DNA of 34,710 bases from Candidatus Levybacteria bacterium RIFCSPLOWO2_01_FULL_38_21 (GCA_001782475.1 MFOT01000011.1:1-34710); one strand, 5' to 3'; positions 1 to 8,075 are shown, counted from the stretch's first letter. Made by a program: numbers and translations. Notes: generated by a model from the sequence alone, not told the origin.

Positions 1-171
1 GAAGAAAACGAAATAGCCTTTAATGCAAGGTATCTCTTGGAGTTTTTAGGAAGTGTAGATTCGGAAAAAATTATTTTTGAAATGACAGGCCCCTTAAATC
101 CCGGCGTTTTTAAATTAGACGAGGACAAAGACTTCCTCCACATAATAATGCCGATTAGAGTCCAGGGCTAA
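1..171 (+). CDS. dnaN: DNA polymerase III beta sliding clamp, C-terminal end (partial)
   Basis: Frame 1 is open from the first base to a TAA at 169-171 and gives 56 residues. It contains IAFNARYLLEFLG, then GPLNPGVFK, and ends in LHIIMPIRVQG. This is the typical end of the third domain of the bacterial beta clamp, whose last residues are usually MPxR plus a hydrophobic residue. The clamp is a ring that tethers the replicative polymerase to DNA. The start lies outside the window. It converges on the minus-strand gene ending at 210, and no clear terminator is visible between them. The call rests on recognising the C-terminal signature only. Confidence 0.85.
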   Translation, partial: EENEIAFNARYLLEFLGSVDSEKIIFEMTGPLNPGVFKLDEDKDFLHIIMPIRVQG

Positions 172-209
172 CCAACCTAAGGTTTAATTTTAGGACTTAT
201 TTCTCTGGC

Positions 210-680
210 TTACTCACCGCTTGATACTACTGCTTTAAATTCAATCCTATACTCACCCACCAAGACAGAACCCCTTTGGCCATTAACCTTTTTAATTACT
301 AATGTATATTTCTCATCTGGCTTCCAAAAAGGTCTTGGCTTAAATGACAATTTGGTAGCTGTTGAGTCTAATTCAGTTAGCACGCTTATGCTCGGAGTGA
401 TTTCATAGGTTAAGCTTGTCGGATTAATAGACTCACCAAATGTAATAATGATCTGAGACGCAACAGATAATGATTGTAGGTATTTAGACTCAGGAAAAAC
501 AGAAACTATTTTTAATATTTTTTGTGCCTTGGGATAAATCCTCTCGGGGGCAGATGTGGGAGCTGGTAGTTCTTGCTGGGGAATCTCAGCCCCTTTTTTA
601 AAAGAAAGAAGATACAGGATTAAAATAAATATAAATAGAATTATTGCGCCCAAGATTAAGATTAAATAAGGCTTTTTCAT
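210..680 (-). CDS. Membrane-anchored protein with SbsA/Big_5-type Ig-like domain
   Basis: The product starts MKKPYLILILGAIILF, a single N-terminal membrane segment (about residues 4-24). A proline-rich linker follows, then one domain with SQIIITFGESINPTSL and KPDEKYTLVI, the pattern of bacterial Ig-like (SbsA/Big_5) domains. Such domains sit outside the membrane as structural or adhesive modules. The frame can also start at a GTG at 693-695, only 6 nt after the stop of the upstream cell-wall hydrolase; I prefer the ATG at 680 because it begins the membrane anchor. It is the last gene of the T4SS block, so it may be an accessory surface part of that machine. That role is inferred from position. 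Confidence 0.6.
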   Translation of the reverse strand: MKKPYLILILGAIILFIFILILYLLSFKKGAEIPQQELPAPTSAPERIYPKAQKILKIVSVFPESKYLQSLSVASQIIITFGESINPTSLTYEITPSISVLTELDSTATKLSFKPRPFWKPDEKYTLVIKKVNGQRGSVLVGEYRIEFKAVVSSGE

Positions 681-701
681 AATATAATTGTACACTTTTT
701 A

Positions 702-2156
702 CTATCTACACATCCCAAGATCCTCAGGGTTTAGCCACCCAGCGCCTCCATCTTCTCTTTCTGGATTTTTTCCAATATTAATATGTACGTGCGGATAAGA
801 CGTTGCGGCTATAGTTGTTACAACGTCCCCAGATTTATACGTGGTACCATCGCTCGGTGGTATAAGCGGAGGGGGACTTAAGTGTAGTAAGCGAAGCTCC
901 CATATATCACTCCCTGCCGTTGCTATAAATACATATCCATACCCTCCCCCTTCGCTACTTAGGACAAAGTAATTTGTGACATAATTCCAAGAAACCGTTT
1001 GATTATTTATTGTCGGGAGATAAACTGGTGTGCCCGGCGCTGCCGGAACATCGATCGAATGCGCTCTTCTTTGATCATTTGTTGCCTCAACTGTTCCTTT
1101 AAAGCAGCTTCCATATGTTTGGCCGCAGTGCCCTCTGTCTATTGGATTTGGGCCTGAGCATGCAGACTGGTTAAATTGAGGATCAGACATAAAAGAACCA
1201 CAGGTTATTTGCTGATTATTTTTAATTGGGCAGGAGGAAGCAAGCGATGTCACTTGACAGTTTACGTAGCTATTCCAGACATCCTCACCATAGTCGTTTG
1301 GGCCTGTTGAGCAGCTAGGATACTTCGTGCACCCATTAGGATCACCGGAGTAATAAGCAGCGGCAATTTTACTAATAGTAGCTTGGTCCCATGGCCCGTC
1401 TCCATTTATATCTCTCTTATTGTTCTTGATCAAGAAGGCTGTGGCAATTATAGAATCTCTTATGCTGTATATTCTAAAATAGCTAATTGGATAGACACTT
1501 CCCTTTGGATCAATAACCGCTCTTGCCTGTGTTTTTCCAAAAAGGGAATTCATTTCAGCGGCATTGTTATTAAATACGCCTGTAAACGTGCTGGGAACAA
1601 TTTGCATTATTCCACAGGCAACCGGAACACCACCAACGATACTGCAATTATCGTCGTAATCACCTGCTAAGTAAGAAGGATCAGTTCGTGTAAATGCCTC
1701 CTCTGATTCAACTCGCATGATTCCGGCAACAACCGCGGGCGGTACGCCAACCTTATTTGATATTTCTGAGACTAAGGTAGCCATTTGAGGATTACCAAAT
1801 GTAACCATTACCGACGCAGACCCCCCCCTGTAAAATGAACATGTAGAAATATCTGCCGAAGTGTCTCCGCCGCCTCCGGGTGTTGGTCCGCCATTTTGTC
1901 CTGCCCCAAGATTACCTGCCGACCCGCCGGAGCCCATTAGAATAATTACAGTAAAAATAATAATAAGAACAATAACTCCTATAATTACAGCCGGAATCCA
2001 GATTTCACTCGTTGCCGCGGCTGTAGCAGCTGTTCTTCCCACTGTTGCCGCGGTTCTTGCCAGTCTTACTGCATTTCTTAAGTTTTTTGCAGTGTTTACA
2101 GCGGAATTTATTCTATCGACAGCTCCCCGTTTTCGCTGTCTCTGATTTGGGTCCAT
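702..2156 (-). CDS. T4SS cell-wall hydrolase, PrgK/VirB1-like (lytic transglycosylase plus M23-like domain)
   Basis: This 484-residue protein has a basic, Ala/Arg-rich N-terminus and one membrane segment (about residues 52-74). A Gly/Pro-rich linker is followed by a lytic transglycosylase (SLT) domain: RVESEEAF with the probable catalytic Glu near 150, GIMQIVPSTF near 182-191 and AAYYSGDP. The last ~120 residues resemble an M23/LytM peptidase (AHSIDVPAAPGTPVY and the HVH motif near 456). The first His is one residue closer to the Asp than in the usual HxxxD, so peptidase activity is uncertain. In Gram-positive conjugation systems the PrgK/VirB1 protein has this TM-SLT-peptidase plan and opens the wall for the channel. 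It lies 22 nt after virB4. Confidence 0.82.
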   Translation of the reverse strand: MDPNQRQRKRGAVDRINSAVNTAKNLRNAVRLARTAATVGRTAATAAATSEIWIPAVIIGVIVLIIIFTVIILMGSGGSAGNLGAGQNGGPTPGGGGDTSADISTCSFYRGGSASVMVTFGNPQMATLVSEISNKVGVPPAVVAGIMRVESEEAFTRTDPSYLAGDYDDNCSIVGGVPVACGIMQIVPSTFTGVFNNNAAEMNSLFGKTQARAVIDPKGSVYPISYFRIYSIRDSIIATAFLIKNNKRDINGDGPWDQATISKIAAAYYSGDPNGCTKYPSCSTGPNDYGEDVWNSYVNCQVTSLASSCPIKNNQQITCGSFMSDPQFNQSACSGPNPIDRGHCGQTYGSCFKGTVEATNDQRRAHSIDVPAAPGTPVYLPTINNQTVSWNYVTNYFVLSSEGGGYGYVFIATAGSDIWELRLLHLSPPPLIPPSDGTTYKSGDVVTTIAATSYPHVHINIGKNPEREDGGAGWLNPEDLGMCR

Positions 2157-2178
2157 GATTTAATAATAACAGAACTTA

Positions 2179-4083
2179 TTATTTATTTAAAACAGGAGGG
2201 GTGAAGGGAGGATTTTGACTCGAAGACGGACTAGGATTTTGTTCGACCGCACTCACCGGTTCAACAGGTGAAGTATCTTGAGGAGTTTTTCCCAAAGAGG
2301 ATTGATCTTGCTCTTTGGCAAGTTCCTGCGGATTTGAGGTAATTATGCTATGCTCAAAAGGAGCTGCAATTACTTTCATAACCACATGGCTTTGTCCGGC
2401 AAAAAACAAACCTTCGCCTACATCCGAAGAAAGCAGTAGCTCCTTTTCCCCCTCGGACAGATAAAAAACCTTAGTAATTAAATCAATTTCAGTCGGACTC
2501 TGCTTAAGAAGCATTTGAATTGAGGAATTTGACAGTACTGCTTTGCCATAGTCTGTTGATAAAAAATCCTGCACATCCTGAGTAGCAGTTGTTAGAGCAA
2601 GGTAATATTTTCGTGCGCGCTTGGCAATCCCATAAACAAAAGAAGCAGAATCTTCATACTTCATAATATACCAGGCCTCATCTAAGATAAGAAGCCTTTT
2701 TTTAAGCCTTTTTCTTATTCTTGTCCAGACAAAGTCCAATATAATGTGCATGGCAATTGGCCTTAGCTCTTCTTCTAAGGCTTTTATGGAAAAAGCAGTA
2801 AAAGGATTTGTTATGTCAAAGTTTGACTGCTGGTTAAATATGCCGCTTAAGCTCCCTTTTATAAATTTTTCCAAACGGAGAGCAAGATTTCTAGCCGTCT
2901 GGTCTTCCATGCCGATTAAAACTTTATAGAGATCTTCCATCAAGGGAGGTTGCTTTTTTTGAGTTGCAGGATCTGCGGTTATCCCCTTTTGCCTATAAGT
3001 TTCAACCAGCGCTCTGTCAAGTATCGCATCTTCTTGGGCATCCAATTTTCCCATAACAATTCCTAAAAGTCCGTGAAGAGATAAAATCTTAAGTCCCAGT
3101 TCGTTTTCTCCCTCTTCATAAAGGCCTGATAAATCAAACGGGTTTACTTTTATTGGAGCAGATGGGGTAAATGAAGCATATTCCCCTCCAAGCGTTCGCG
3201 AGAGCGCCTCATATTCACCCTCAGGGTCTATAATTATCACCTCTGTCCCGAACATAAACTGCCTTAGCGCCTCAAGTTTAATAAGATATGATTTTCCAGC
3301 ACCGGATTTTCCTAGAACAACTTCGTTAGCATTCTCTAGAGAATATCTGTCAAAAATAATTAAGGACCCATTCTGCTCATTTATTCCGTACATTATTCCC
3401 CTATCTTGCGTAAGTGTCGCAGAAGTAAAGGGGAAGGTTGAGGCAAGTGATGTTGTATCCATGTTTCTTGTTATGTAAAGCCTGTCCACTCCAATTGGAA
3501 TTGTAGATTTAAATCCGTCTTCCATCTGCAAAGTTGCAGTTTTTGTTATAAGAAGAATCGATGAGAGGGTTGAGGTAAGTTTTTTTGACGCCTCTTCCAA
3601 ATCGGCAAGAGTTTCTGAAAAAAGTGTTATATAAAGAGAGAATTGGAAGAATCGCTCAACTCCTTTTGCAAGCTGCTCCTGAAGAGAAAGGGCATCTTCC
3701 AGTGCCGCCTGAACCTTTGGATCGACTATTTTCCCCTCTTCTGTCTGGGATGATATAGTTGCTTCCATCTCGGCGATCTTCCTTCGAATATCAGATAAAA
3801 CGTCATTTGATGAGGTTGGATAACAGAACATTGAAATATTTAAAGAGTGGTCAAAATCAATAAGAGGAGAAAGCCAATTGGGAGAAACAAAGCGAGGGTA
3901 GCCAACAATAAAAAACGTTTTATAAAAATAACTCCCAACTCTTATATAGTTAAAATCAACTTCAACAGAGGAAGGAGCTATAATATCCACAAGAGACATA
4001 GTTCCTTTCTCAAGCTTTGCCAGTCCAGGAAAAGCTGTTTGGGGAGAAGGCAAAGAAACCTGTTTTTGGCCAAACAATTTCAT
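2179..4083 (-). CDS. virB4: VirB4/TraC-family T4SS ATPase
   Basis: The 634-residue product has a Walker A GKSGAGKS at about 258-265 and a Walker B RLLILDEAW at about 463-471. After these come RARKYYLALTTATQDVQDFL and QMLLKQSPTEID, all typical of the VirB4/TrbE/TraC ATPase that powers pilus assembly and substrate transfer at the cytoplasmic membrane. It is shorter than typical VirB4 (about 800 residues). Part of the N-terminal region may be supplied by the separate gene just upstream, whose stop overlaps this ATG by 4 nt (ATGA), implying coupled translation. The last ~45 residues are a Gln/Pro/Ser-rich tail. Coupling ATPase VirD4 and VirB11 are not visible. Confidence 0.9.
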   Translation of the reverse strand: MKLFGQKQVSLPSPQTAFPGLAKLEKGTMSLVDIIAPSSVEVDFNYIRVGSYFYKTFFIVGYPRFVSPNWLSPLIDFDHSLNISMFCYPTSSNDVLSDIRRKIAEMEATISSQTEEGKIVDPKVQAALEDALSLQEQLAKGVERFFQFSLYITLFSETLADLEEASKKLTSTLSSILLITKTATLQMEDGFKSTIPIGVDRLYITRNMDTTSLASTFPFTSATLTQDRGIMYGINEQNGSLIIFDRYSLENANEVVLGKSGAGKSYLIKLEALRQFMFGTEVIIIDPEGEYEALSRTLGGEYASFTPSAPIKVNPFDLSGLYEEGENELGLKILSLHGLLGIVMGKLDAQEDAILDRALVETYRQKGITADPATQKKQPPLMEDLYKVLIGMEDQTARNLALRLEKFIKGSLSGIFNQQSNFDITNPFTAFSIKALEEELRPIAMHIILDFVWTRIRKRLKKRLLILDEAWYIMKYEDSASFVYGIAKRARKYYLALTTATQDVQDFLSTDYGKAVLSNSSIQMLLKQSPTEIDLITKVFYLSEGEKELLLSSDVGEGLFFAGQSHVVMKVIAAPFEHSIITSNPQELAKEQDQSSLGKTPQDTSPVEPVSAVEQNPSPSSSQNPPFTPPVLNK

Positions 4084-4718
4084 AACGAAACACTGCTTCT
4101 TACGATTGGAGTTTTTATCTCGTCTGTTATCTGATTTATTTCAACCGCGTCCCCATTATAAATTTCATAAAAAAACTTTATTAATTCTTCTTTTTGAAGA
4201 ATTTTTGCGCGCAGGTTAAGTCTTGCAATTTGAGACAGGACAGATTCGGCTTTTGAGGCAAGAGAAGTTTTGGCCTGATTTAAAAAAGAATCCGAAGATA
4301 CCATTACACCCTTTTCTAAATATGAGTAGGGAATTATTATGTAAAATTTTTTATCCAAAACCGTATTCACTTTTACCAGCTCTTTTACAAAATCCCTATA
4401 AAGCTTAATTTGCGTTGAGAGGAGCTGATTTTGTGTTTCTTGAGCTTGAGAATCCAAAAGCTTTAAATAGGATGAGATATCAAGTTTCTTACTCCTTATA
4501 AAAATCTGGATTGGAAAAGACAGAGAGTTAAGTAAAGACGCATAGGAAAAAATTTTTGTGTCCTGCTCTTCTTTTGAAAGAAGGGCAAAATTAGTCGAGT
4601 TTACTTCAATAACAAGAGCAGCATTTTTGCCAGATATAATAACTATATCGTCTTCGATGTTCTCAATCTCAATAAATTTTTGAGTTGTTGCCTTTTTCTT
4701 TTGGGCAGGTTTTATCAT
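4080..4718 (-). CDS. TraC-like T4SS protein (possible split VirB4 N-terminal module)
   Basis: This 212-residue soluble protein has FIEIENIEDDIVIISG near the N-terminus, then SLSFPIQIFIRSKKLDISSY and KKFYIIIPYS. This pattern occurs in the N-terminal region of VirB4/TraC-type proteins and in TraC-like proteins that Patescibacteria encode next to virB4. It has no P-loop. It overlaps prgI upstream and virB4 downstream by 4 nt each, so the three products are probably made together in fixed proportion. I infer that it docks on VirB4 or PrgI at the membrane. The family call is moderate because no single diagnostic motif exists. Confidence 0.65.
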   Translation of the reverse strand: MIKPAQKKKATTQKFIEIENIEDDIVIISGKNAALVIEVNSTNFALLSKEEQDTKIFSYASLLNSLSFPIQIFIRSKKLDISSYLKLLDSQAQETQNQLLSTQIKLYRDFVKELVKVNTVLDKKFYIIIPYSYLEKGVMVSSDSFLNQAKTSLASKAESVLSQIARLNLRAKILQKEELIKFFYEIYNGDAVEINQITDEIKTPIVRSSVSL

Positions 4719-5998
4719 GTTTTTTGCTTTACAGGATTAAAAAGAGATCTTCTTAACTCTTCTCTTTTGTCCAAAGAAATAACCTCAATCGGCATTAAAA
4801 TTTTGCCTATAACGTTTAACTCAATTGTGTCAAATTTATTTTCTGCCTTTGGATCTTCAAAAGATATTGTATATACGCCGTTTGCAAGGGGAGTTGCGGA
4901 TATAAATTGACCTAGGACATTTGTTTTAAATGCCCGCACGGGATTTCCAGCTTTATCTTTTACTTCAACCAAAATATTTGGGAGAGGGTTACCCCTTGGA
5001 TCTTTTATTACCCCAGCTATTAAATTTGGGAAGTCGGCAATTAGCGGTAACCCCAAACTTTTTCCAAGCTCTCTTGGAACTTTTCTAACTGTTTGAGTCT
5101 GCGGTTTGGGCTGAGCAATACTTGGGGTAAAAACATTTTGATTTTTCATTTCAAGTTTTTTTCTTAGCTCAATGATTTGATTTTCCAAAGTTTGTTTTTG
5201 CAATTGGATATCCTGCAATAATTTTTCAAGCTCTAGCACTTTCTTATGGGCAGCTTCATATTCTATGGATCCCTTCTTTGATGTTTCCGCAAGTTTTGCT
5301 TCCTCCAGCTGTTTTTTTAAAGAACTTGCTTCTTCCCTAAGATCATCTTCCTCTTGATCCTCCTTCTGGCCCTCTGTCCTTGGTGAAATTTCTTGTTGTA
5401 CTTGCGCTTTTTCCAATTGCTGCTGGTAGATTGTCGGTTTTTGAGAAGAAGAATTTGTTAGCTGGATTTGTGTATTTATCACTTGTTGGTACACACTCAT
5501 TGGTTGTTGATCTTGATTTATCTGCCCTGCGGTAGATAGAGATGAGAGAGAATTTAGAAAATCTGATTCTTTTTCGTCAAGTTTATTCTTTGGCTTTTGA
5601 GGAAGCGATTTTAAAAAATCTTTTAATCTTTGGGTAGAGGCGGGAGAAGCTTGCTGCGTTTCCAAAGCCTCTATTGGCTGTTTTTTAAGTTCCGGAAACC
5701 ACATATGACCGCCAATTTTTTGATAGACATATTGAGTTGGATTAAAAAGAGCCTTAAGGTAATTGGTTATCATTACATCAAACGGCCTTCCTTCAATTGG
5801 AATAAACGCGGTTGCAACACCAAGCCCTACAAAAATTAAAGCTATGGGAAGTTTTATAAGAATAAAAATAGGAAGAATAAATGTTATCCATCCTAAGATT
5901 ACTCCGGCTGCAAGATATGCAAACTGTTTTACTGTCATATCTCCAATCAGCTTAAATTGAAAACCTGTTATGTCCTGCGGAATTGGATGATTTCCCAT
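4715..5998 (-). CDS. PrgI-family (VirB3-like) T4SS membrane protein with coiled coil and C-terminal CarboxypepD_reg-like domain
   Basis: The N-terminal ~95 residues match the PrgI family: HPIPQDITGFQFKLIGDMT, two close membrane segments, and a cytoplasmic stretch with GRPFDVMITNYLKALFNP. PrgI is the Gram-positive counterpart of VirB3 and partners the VirB4 ATPase. This version is long (427 residues against about 110-130 for PrgI alone). It has a Gln-rich linker, a long charged coiled coil (about 205-300) and a carboxypeptidase-regulatory-like beta-sandwich with IAGVIKDPRGNPLPNILVEV. The added domains are cytoplasmic if the topology is standard. First gene of the prgI-TraC-virB4 set, with no Shine-Dalgarno before the ATG. 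Confidence 0.82.
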   Translation of the reverse strand: MGNHPIPQDITGFQFKLIGDMTVKQFAYLAAGVILGWITFILPIFILIKLPIALIFVGLGVATAFIPIEGRPFDVMITNYLKALFNPTQYVYQKIGGHMWFPELKKQPIEALETQQASPASTQRLKDFLKSLPQKPKNKLDEKESDFLNSLSSLSTAGQINQDQQPMSVYQQVINTQIQLTNSSSQKPTIYQQQLEKAQVQQEISPRTEGQKEDQEEDDLREEASSLKKQLEEAKLAETSKKGSIEYEAAHKKVLELEKLLQDIQLQKQTLENQIIELRKKLEMKNQNVFTPSIAQPKPQTQTVRKVPRELGKSLGLPLIADFPNLIAGVIKDPRGNPLPNILVEVKDKAGNPVRAFKTNVLGQFISATPLANGVYTISFEDPKAENKFDTIELNVIGKILMPIEVISLDKREELRRSLFNPVKQKT

Positions 5999-5999
5999 A

Positions 6000-6040
6000 G
6001 TTAAAATGGCTATATAGCTAAATAGCTACATAGTTAATTT
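6000..6040. repeat. Iterated TAGCTA-type repeat
   Basis: Consecutive imperfect units of the form TGGCTATATAGCTAAATAGC fill the gap between prgI and the four-helix-bundle gene and run into the end of the latter. Similar units recur at 6413-6455 and 6541-6600, so this gene is bracketed on both sides. Confidence 0.7.
6009..6037 (-). promoter_or_regulatory. Possible promoter of the prgI-virB4 set, built from iterated repeat
   Basis: On the minus strand TTAACT and TATAGC (4/6 matches each to sigma70 consensus) are 17 nt apart. The -10 ends 10 nt before the prgI ATG. Both boxes lie in the iterated TAGCTA repeat, and the -35 overlaps the end of the four-helix-bundle gene upstream. Weak match; listed because the spacing equals that of the better promoters here. 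Confidence 0.3.
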
Positions 6041-6415
6041 TTCCTCCGTTATTTTGATAAGCCAATTTATTTCTTTTGGTAATTTATTAAGTGTAGTAAC
6101 AATATGCTGGTATTCTCTTGAATTTATTAACTTTCTTTTTTTTGATTTTTCTGTCCAATAAATCGCTTCATACAAAGATCCTCGTGCATTATAATAGAAT
6201 TTTTGTTTGTCCTTTTTATGGTATCGTCCAAATCCTTCAGCTATATTTCCACCGACAGAATCAATTGCACTTACAAATTGAACGCCTAAGGTTCTCTTAT
6301 TAAGCCAATCCCATTTTGAAACCAAATCCCAAGCATAATCGGAAATCTTATCGGCGATTGTATATGCATTAATATTCTCAAGTCTTAAAAAACTCTTCCC
6401 CATAGAACCAACCAT
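6026..6415 (-). CDS. Four-helix-bundle protein (S23/23S rRNA intervening-sequence family)
   Basis: The product has 129 residues and the family signature: DLVSKWDWLNKRTLGVQFVSA, then SVGGNIAEGFGRYHKKDKQK and YNARGSLYEA. These small helical proteins were first found inside intervening sequences of 23S rRNA genes, and free-standing copies are common in Patescibacteria and Bacteroidota. Their function is unknown; a nucleic-acid-binding role is often proposed. The ATG at 6401-6403 (MGKSF) is an alternative start. It lies between the pilin operon and prgI, bracketed by iterated repeats, and looks inserted into the T4SS locus. It is one of three such genes here. Confidence 0.85.
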   Translation of the reverse strand: MVGSMGKSFLRLENINAYTIADKISDYAWDLVSKWDWLNKRTLGVQFVSAIDSVGGNIAEGFGRYHKKDKQKFYYNARGSLYEAIYWTEKSKKRKLINSREYQHIVTTLNKLPKEINWLIKITEEKLTM

Positions 6416-6455
6416 TCAACTATTTCAACCATTTAGCCATTCTAGCTATTTTTAG
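6413..6455. repeat. Iterated TAGC/ATTTAGCCATT-type repeat
   Basis: Units such as AACCATTTAGCCATTCTAGC cover the start codon and upstream side of the four-helix-bundle gene. They match, in the opposite sense, the units at 6000-6040 and the ATGGCTAAATAGTTAATTG unit at 6555-6573. Confidence 0.6.
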
Positions 6456-6527
6456 CGTACAACGTGAAAAATCTGAATGCAAGATTATCAAAATAGGTCA
6501 AAAAAAAGATAAATTGAGGCTACCGTG

Positions 6528-6553
6528 AAAAAAACAACAATTGATAAATTGTT
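6528..6553 (-). terminator. Rho-independent terminator of the pilin operon
   Basis: On the minus strand, stem AACAATT (6553-6547), loop TATC, stem AATTGTT, then G and seven T (6534-6528). It is about 50 nt after the stop of the pilin gene at 6602 and closes the two-gene pilin unit. Confidence 0.55.
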
Positions 6554-6600
6554 AAATGGCTAAATAGTTAATTGTTAACTGTCAACTGTCAGTTGTTATT
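6541..6600. repeat. Iterated repeat downstream of pilin gene
   Basis: Contains ATGGCTAAATAGTTAATTG followed by tandem AACTGTC units and the palindrome AACTGTCAGTT, ending at the stop codon of the pilin gene. It belongs to the repeat class that brackets the four-helix-bundle gene at 6026-6415. Confidence 0.5.
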
Positions 6601-6601
6601 A

Positions 6602-6910
6602 TTAGCAGTTTCCAAATCCGAATTGTCTAATGCAGGTTACTCCTGTAATTGCGCTTATTATGTTTATAATTGCAAAAGATAAAATTATTATAACAAGACC
6701 GATTAGAGCATAGGTTAAAGTTTCTCTGGCAGATTTAATCTTCTCTTCTTCTCCCCCGGACGTTACATATTTAATGCCTGCATATATAACAAAAAAGAGT
6801 GCGGCAACACCTGCAAAAATCAAAGCCCAGTTTACAATGTTTTGAAAAACTACGGGAATGCAGTTTAAAGTTGCAACTCCCTCTGGCGAAAGGCAATTTT
6901 TCCAATCCAT
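6602..6910 (-). CDS. VirB2-like T4SS pilin, cysteine-bearing
   Basis: This 102-residue protein has two membrane helices (about 22-48 and 68-90) joined by a short loop with GIKYVTSGGEEEKIKSARETL. This is the loop pattern of the TrbC/VirB2-like pilins of Patescibacteria (G-x-K-aromatic-x-x-SGG, then AR). Cysteines at 6, 17, 93 and 102 lie outside the helices at both ends, so disulfides are possible. It has no long signal peptide, unlike its neighbour at 6958-7362. A -35/-10 pair ends 6 nt before the ATG, so the mRNA would be leaderless. A terminator follows at 6528-6553. Confidence 0.8.
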   Translation of the reverse strand: MDWKNCLSPEGVATLNCIPVVFQNIVNWALIFAGVAALFFVIYAGIKYVTSGGEEEKIKSARETLTYALIGLVIIILSFAIINIISAITGVTCIRQFGFGNC

Positions 6911-6916
6911 AAATTT

Positions 6917-6945
6917 AGATTAGCAAGTAGCAGTAAAAAAAACAA
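6917..6945 (-). promoter_or_regulatory. Promoter of VirB2-like pilin, predicted leaderless start
   Basis: Minus strand: TTGTTT, 17-nt spacer, then TAATCT preceded by TGC (extended -10). Transcription should begin about at the ATG (6910). No Shine-Dalgarno is present. Confidence 0.5.
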
Positions 6946-6957
6946 GAGAAAGAAGTA

Positions 6958-7362
6958 TTATTGAGGAGGAGTAAGCTTAGGTAATGCCAGTTCGGTTAGC
7001 TTAAGGCCAAAGAGCCCAAGAATAATATTCAAAATAAAGTAGGACAAAAATACAATAATTAGTCCCACGACTGCTGCAACAATGTGATTTCTTGCACTCT
7101 CAACATTTGTTTTATCTCCTCCTGATATAATCCATTTAATGCCTCCGAAGATAAGAAAGCCCAGGGCAATAACAACCGCAATTACAAAAAGAACAGTTAC
7201 GGCAGTACTTACTATTCCCCCAAAACTGGTATCTGTAAAAGTGCATAAAACACTAAATTTTCCTTCGGGACATGTTTTAACCGGAGTGTCGGCGGCAAAA
7301 GCCGAAGGAACTGCAAGGAGATAGGATGAAAATGCGGCTATTATGGCAATTATTTTTTTCAT
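6958..7362 (-). CDS. VirB2-like T4SS pilin with signal peptide
   Basis: The 134-residue protein starts with a signal peptide (MKKIIAIIAAFSSYLLA, probable cleavage after AFA near residue 23). A short exported segment holds two cysteines (CPEGKFSVLC). Two membrane helices follow with the loop GGIKWIISGGDKTNVESARN, the VirB2-like pilin loop of this group. A proline-containing tail ends the protein. Pilins of this family form the T4SS pilus after membrane insertion. It is the first gene of the unit with the pilin at 6602 and has the best promoter of the window directly in front of its ATG. Confidence 0.85.
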   Translation of the reverse strand: MKKIIAIIAAFSSYLLAVPSAFAADTPVKTCPEGKFSVLCTFTDTSFGGIVSTAVTVLFVIAVVIALGFLIFGGIKWIISGGDKTNVESARNHIVAAVVGLIIVFLSYFILNIILGLFGLKLTELALPKLTPPQ

Positions 7363-7372
7363 CTTTAGTTTA

Positions 7373-7401
7373 ATGCTACGATGATTTTTTTACTTTGTCA
7401 A
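7373..7401 (-). promoter_or_regulatory. Strong sigma70-like promoter of pilin unit, nearly leaderless
   Basis: Minus strand: perfect TTGACA, 17-nt spacer, TAGCAT. The -10 ends 10 nt before the ATG at 7362, so the leader would be about 4 nt. An AT-rich near-palindrome (7402-7421) lies just upstream. Confidence 0.65.
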
Positions 7402-7462
7402 GGAGGAAAAATTTAAAATTTTCCGACGAAGATCCTGCCAAGCTGCTCGAAGGATAGAGAAG

Positions 7463-7732
7463 TCAGAGCCTACTGGAATGTAACTTTTCCATTAACCACA
7501 TTCTAGCTAGTGTTGAAACATTTAAGCCCTTAGATCGAGCTGTCTTTTCAAGTTTATCTTTAAAGTCTTTTTGAAGACGGACTATCAATGTCTCATCTCT
7601 TGGTTTATCGAGTTCAAAAACAATATCCACATTCTCTGTCTCATCGGCAAAATCAGTAACACTATGTGTGTCCCAGAATCTTGTTTCCTCTTCATAAGTT
7701 TTAAATTTAGGGATTCTACTTTTCTTTTTCAT
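7463..7732 (-). CDS. CopG/BrnA-type antitoxin
   Basis: From the ATG at 7730-7732 the product is about 89 residues: MKKKSRIPKFKTYEEETRFWDTHS near the N-terminus, then ETLIVRLQKDFKDKLEKTARSKGLN and VSTLARMWLMEKL, a ribbon-helix-helix-like C-terminal part. The first part is typical of the CopG-like antitoxins that pair with BrnT-like toxins. The frame could open further up at 7762, but that lies inside the toxin gene; the 7732 ATG gives the usual short overlap (17 nt) with the toxin. The role is neutralising the toxin and repressing the shared promoter. Confidence 0.78.
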   Translation of the reverse strand: MKKKSRIPKFKTYEEETRFWDTHSVTDFADETENVDIVFELDKPRDETLIVRLQKDFKDKLEKTARSKGLNVSTLARMWLMEKLHSSRL

Positions 7733-7991
7733 ATATATCTTTCCCTTCTTTTTTACTTGCATCTCGAGCGGTAATTAGATAATATTTCCCCAGAGATATT
7801 CTTCTGATTACTAAGGTTATTATCCTCTTACCCACTCTCCCAACCGCCAGATATCTTCCTGTATGAGTTTTTCTGTGATAGAAAAAGTTTTTCCCAATCT
7901 CCTTGACTTCTTCTTTTGTAACATTATGCTTCTTGATATGTTTAAGGTTATACTCATCAAAGACTAAATACTTAACGGTGATTCTAGTCAT
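7716..7991 (-). CDS. BrnT-type ribonuclease toxin
   Basis: The 91-residue product contains YLVFDEYNLKHIKKHNVT, then GRYLAVGRVGKRIITLVIRR and YYLITARDASKKEGKDIY. This is the BrnT/COG2929 plan, a RelE-like fold ribonuclease: N-terminal W/FDExKxxHIxKHxV, central RxxxVG and C-terminal ITARxAxxxE. The toxin is first in the operon and the antitoxin second, as usual for brnTA. The pair sits between two pilin genes of the T4SS locus and is probably an insertion stabilising that locus. Confidence 0.82.
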   Translation of the reverse strand: MTRITVKYLVFDEYNLKHIKKHNVTKEEVKEIGKNFFYHRKTHTGRYLAVGRVGKRIITLVIRRISLGKYYLITARDASKKEGKDIYEKEK

Positions 7992-8020
7992 AGTGTATTA
8001 CAGTGTGATACTAATGTCAA
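7992..8020 (-). promoter_or_regulatory. Toxin-antitoxin promoter with direct-repeat operator
   Basis: Minus strand: TTGACA, 17-nt spacer, TACACT ending right before the toxin ATG; an alternative -10, TAATAC, is 3 nt further up. Two 10-nt direct repeats, GTATCACACT and GTAATACACT, fill the spacer and -10 (7992-8011). They are candidate binding sites for the CopG-like antitoxin. Confidence 0.5.
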
Positions 8021-8075
8021 TAGTGACCTAATTATTGCAGAATTAAAAATAGATTACAATAAGGATTTTTGAAGC

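Noticed and set aside
172-209. CCTAA...TTAGG inverted repeat after dnaN as a terminator
   Set aside because: Only five pairs, a nine-base loop and no run of T on either strand.
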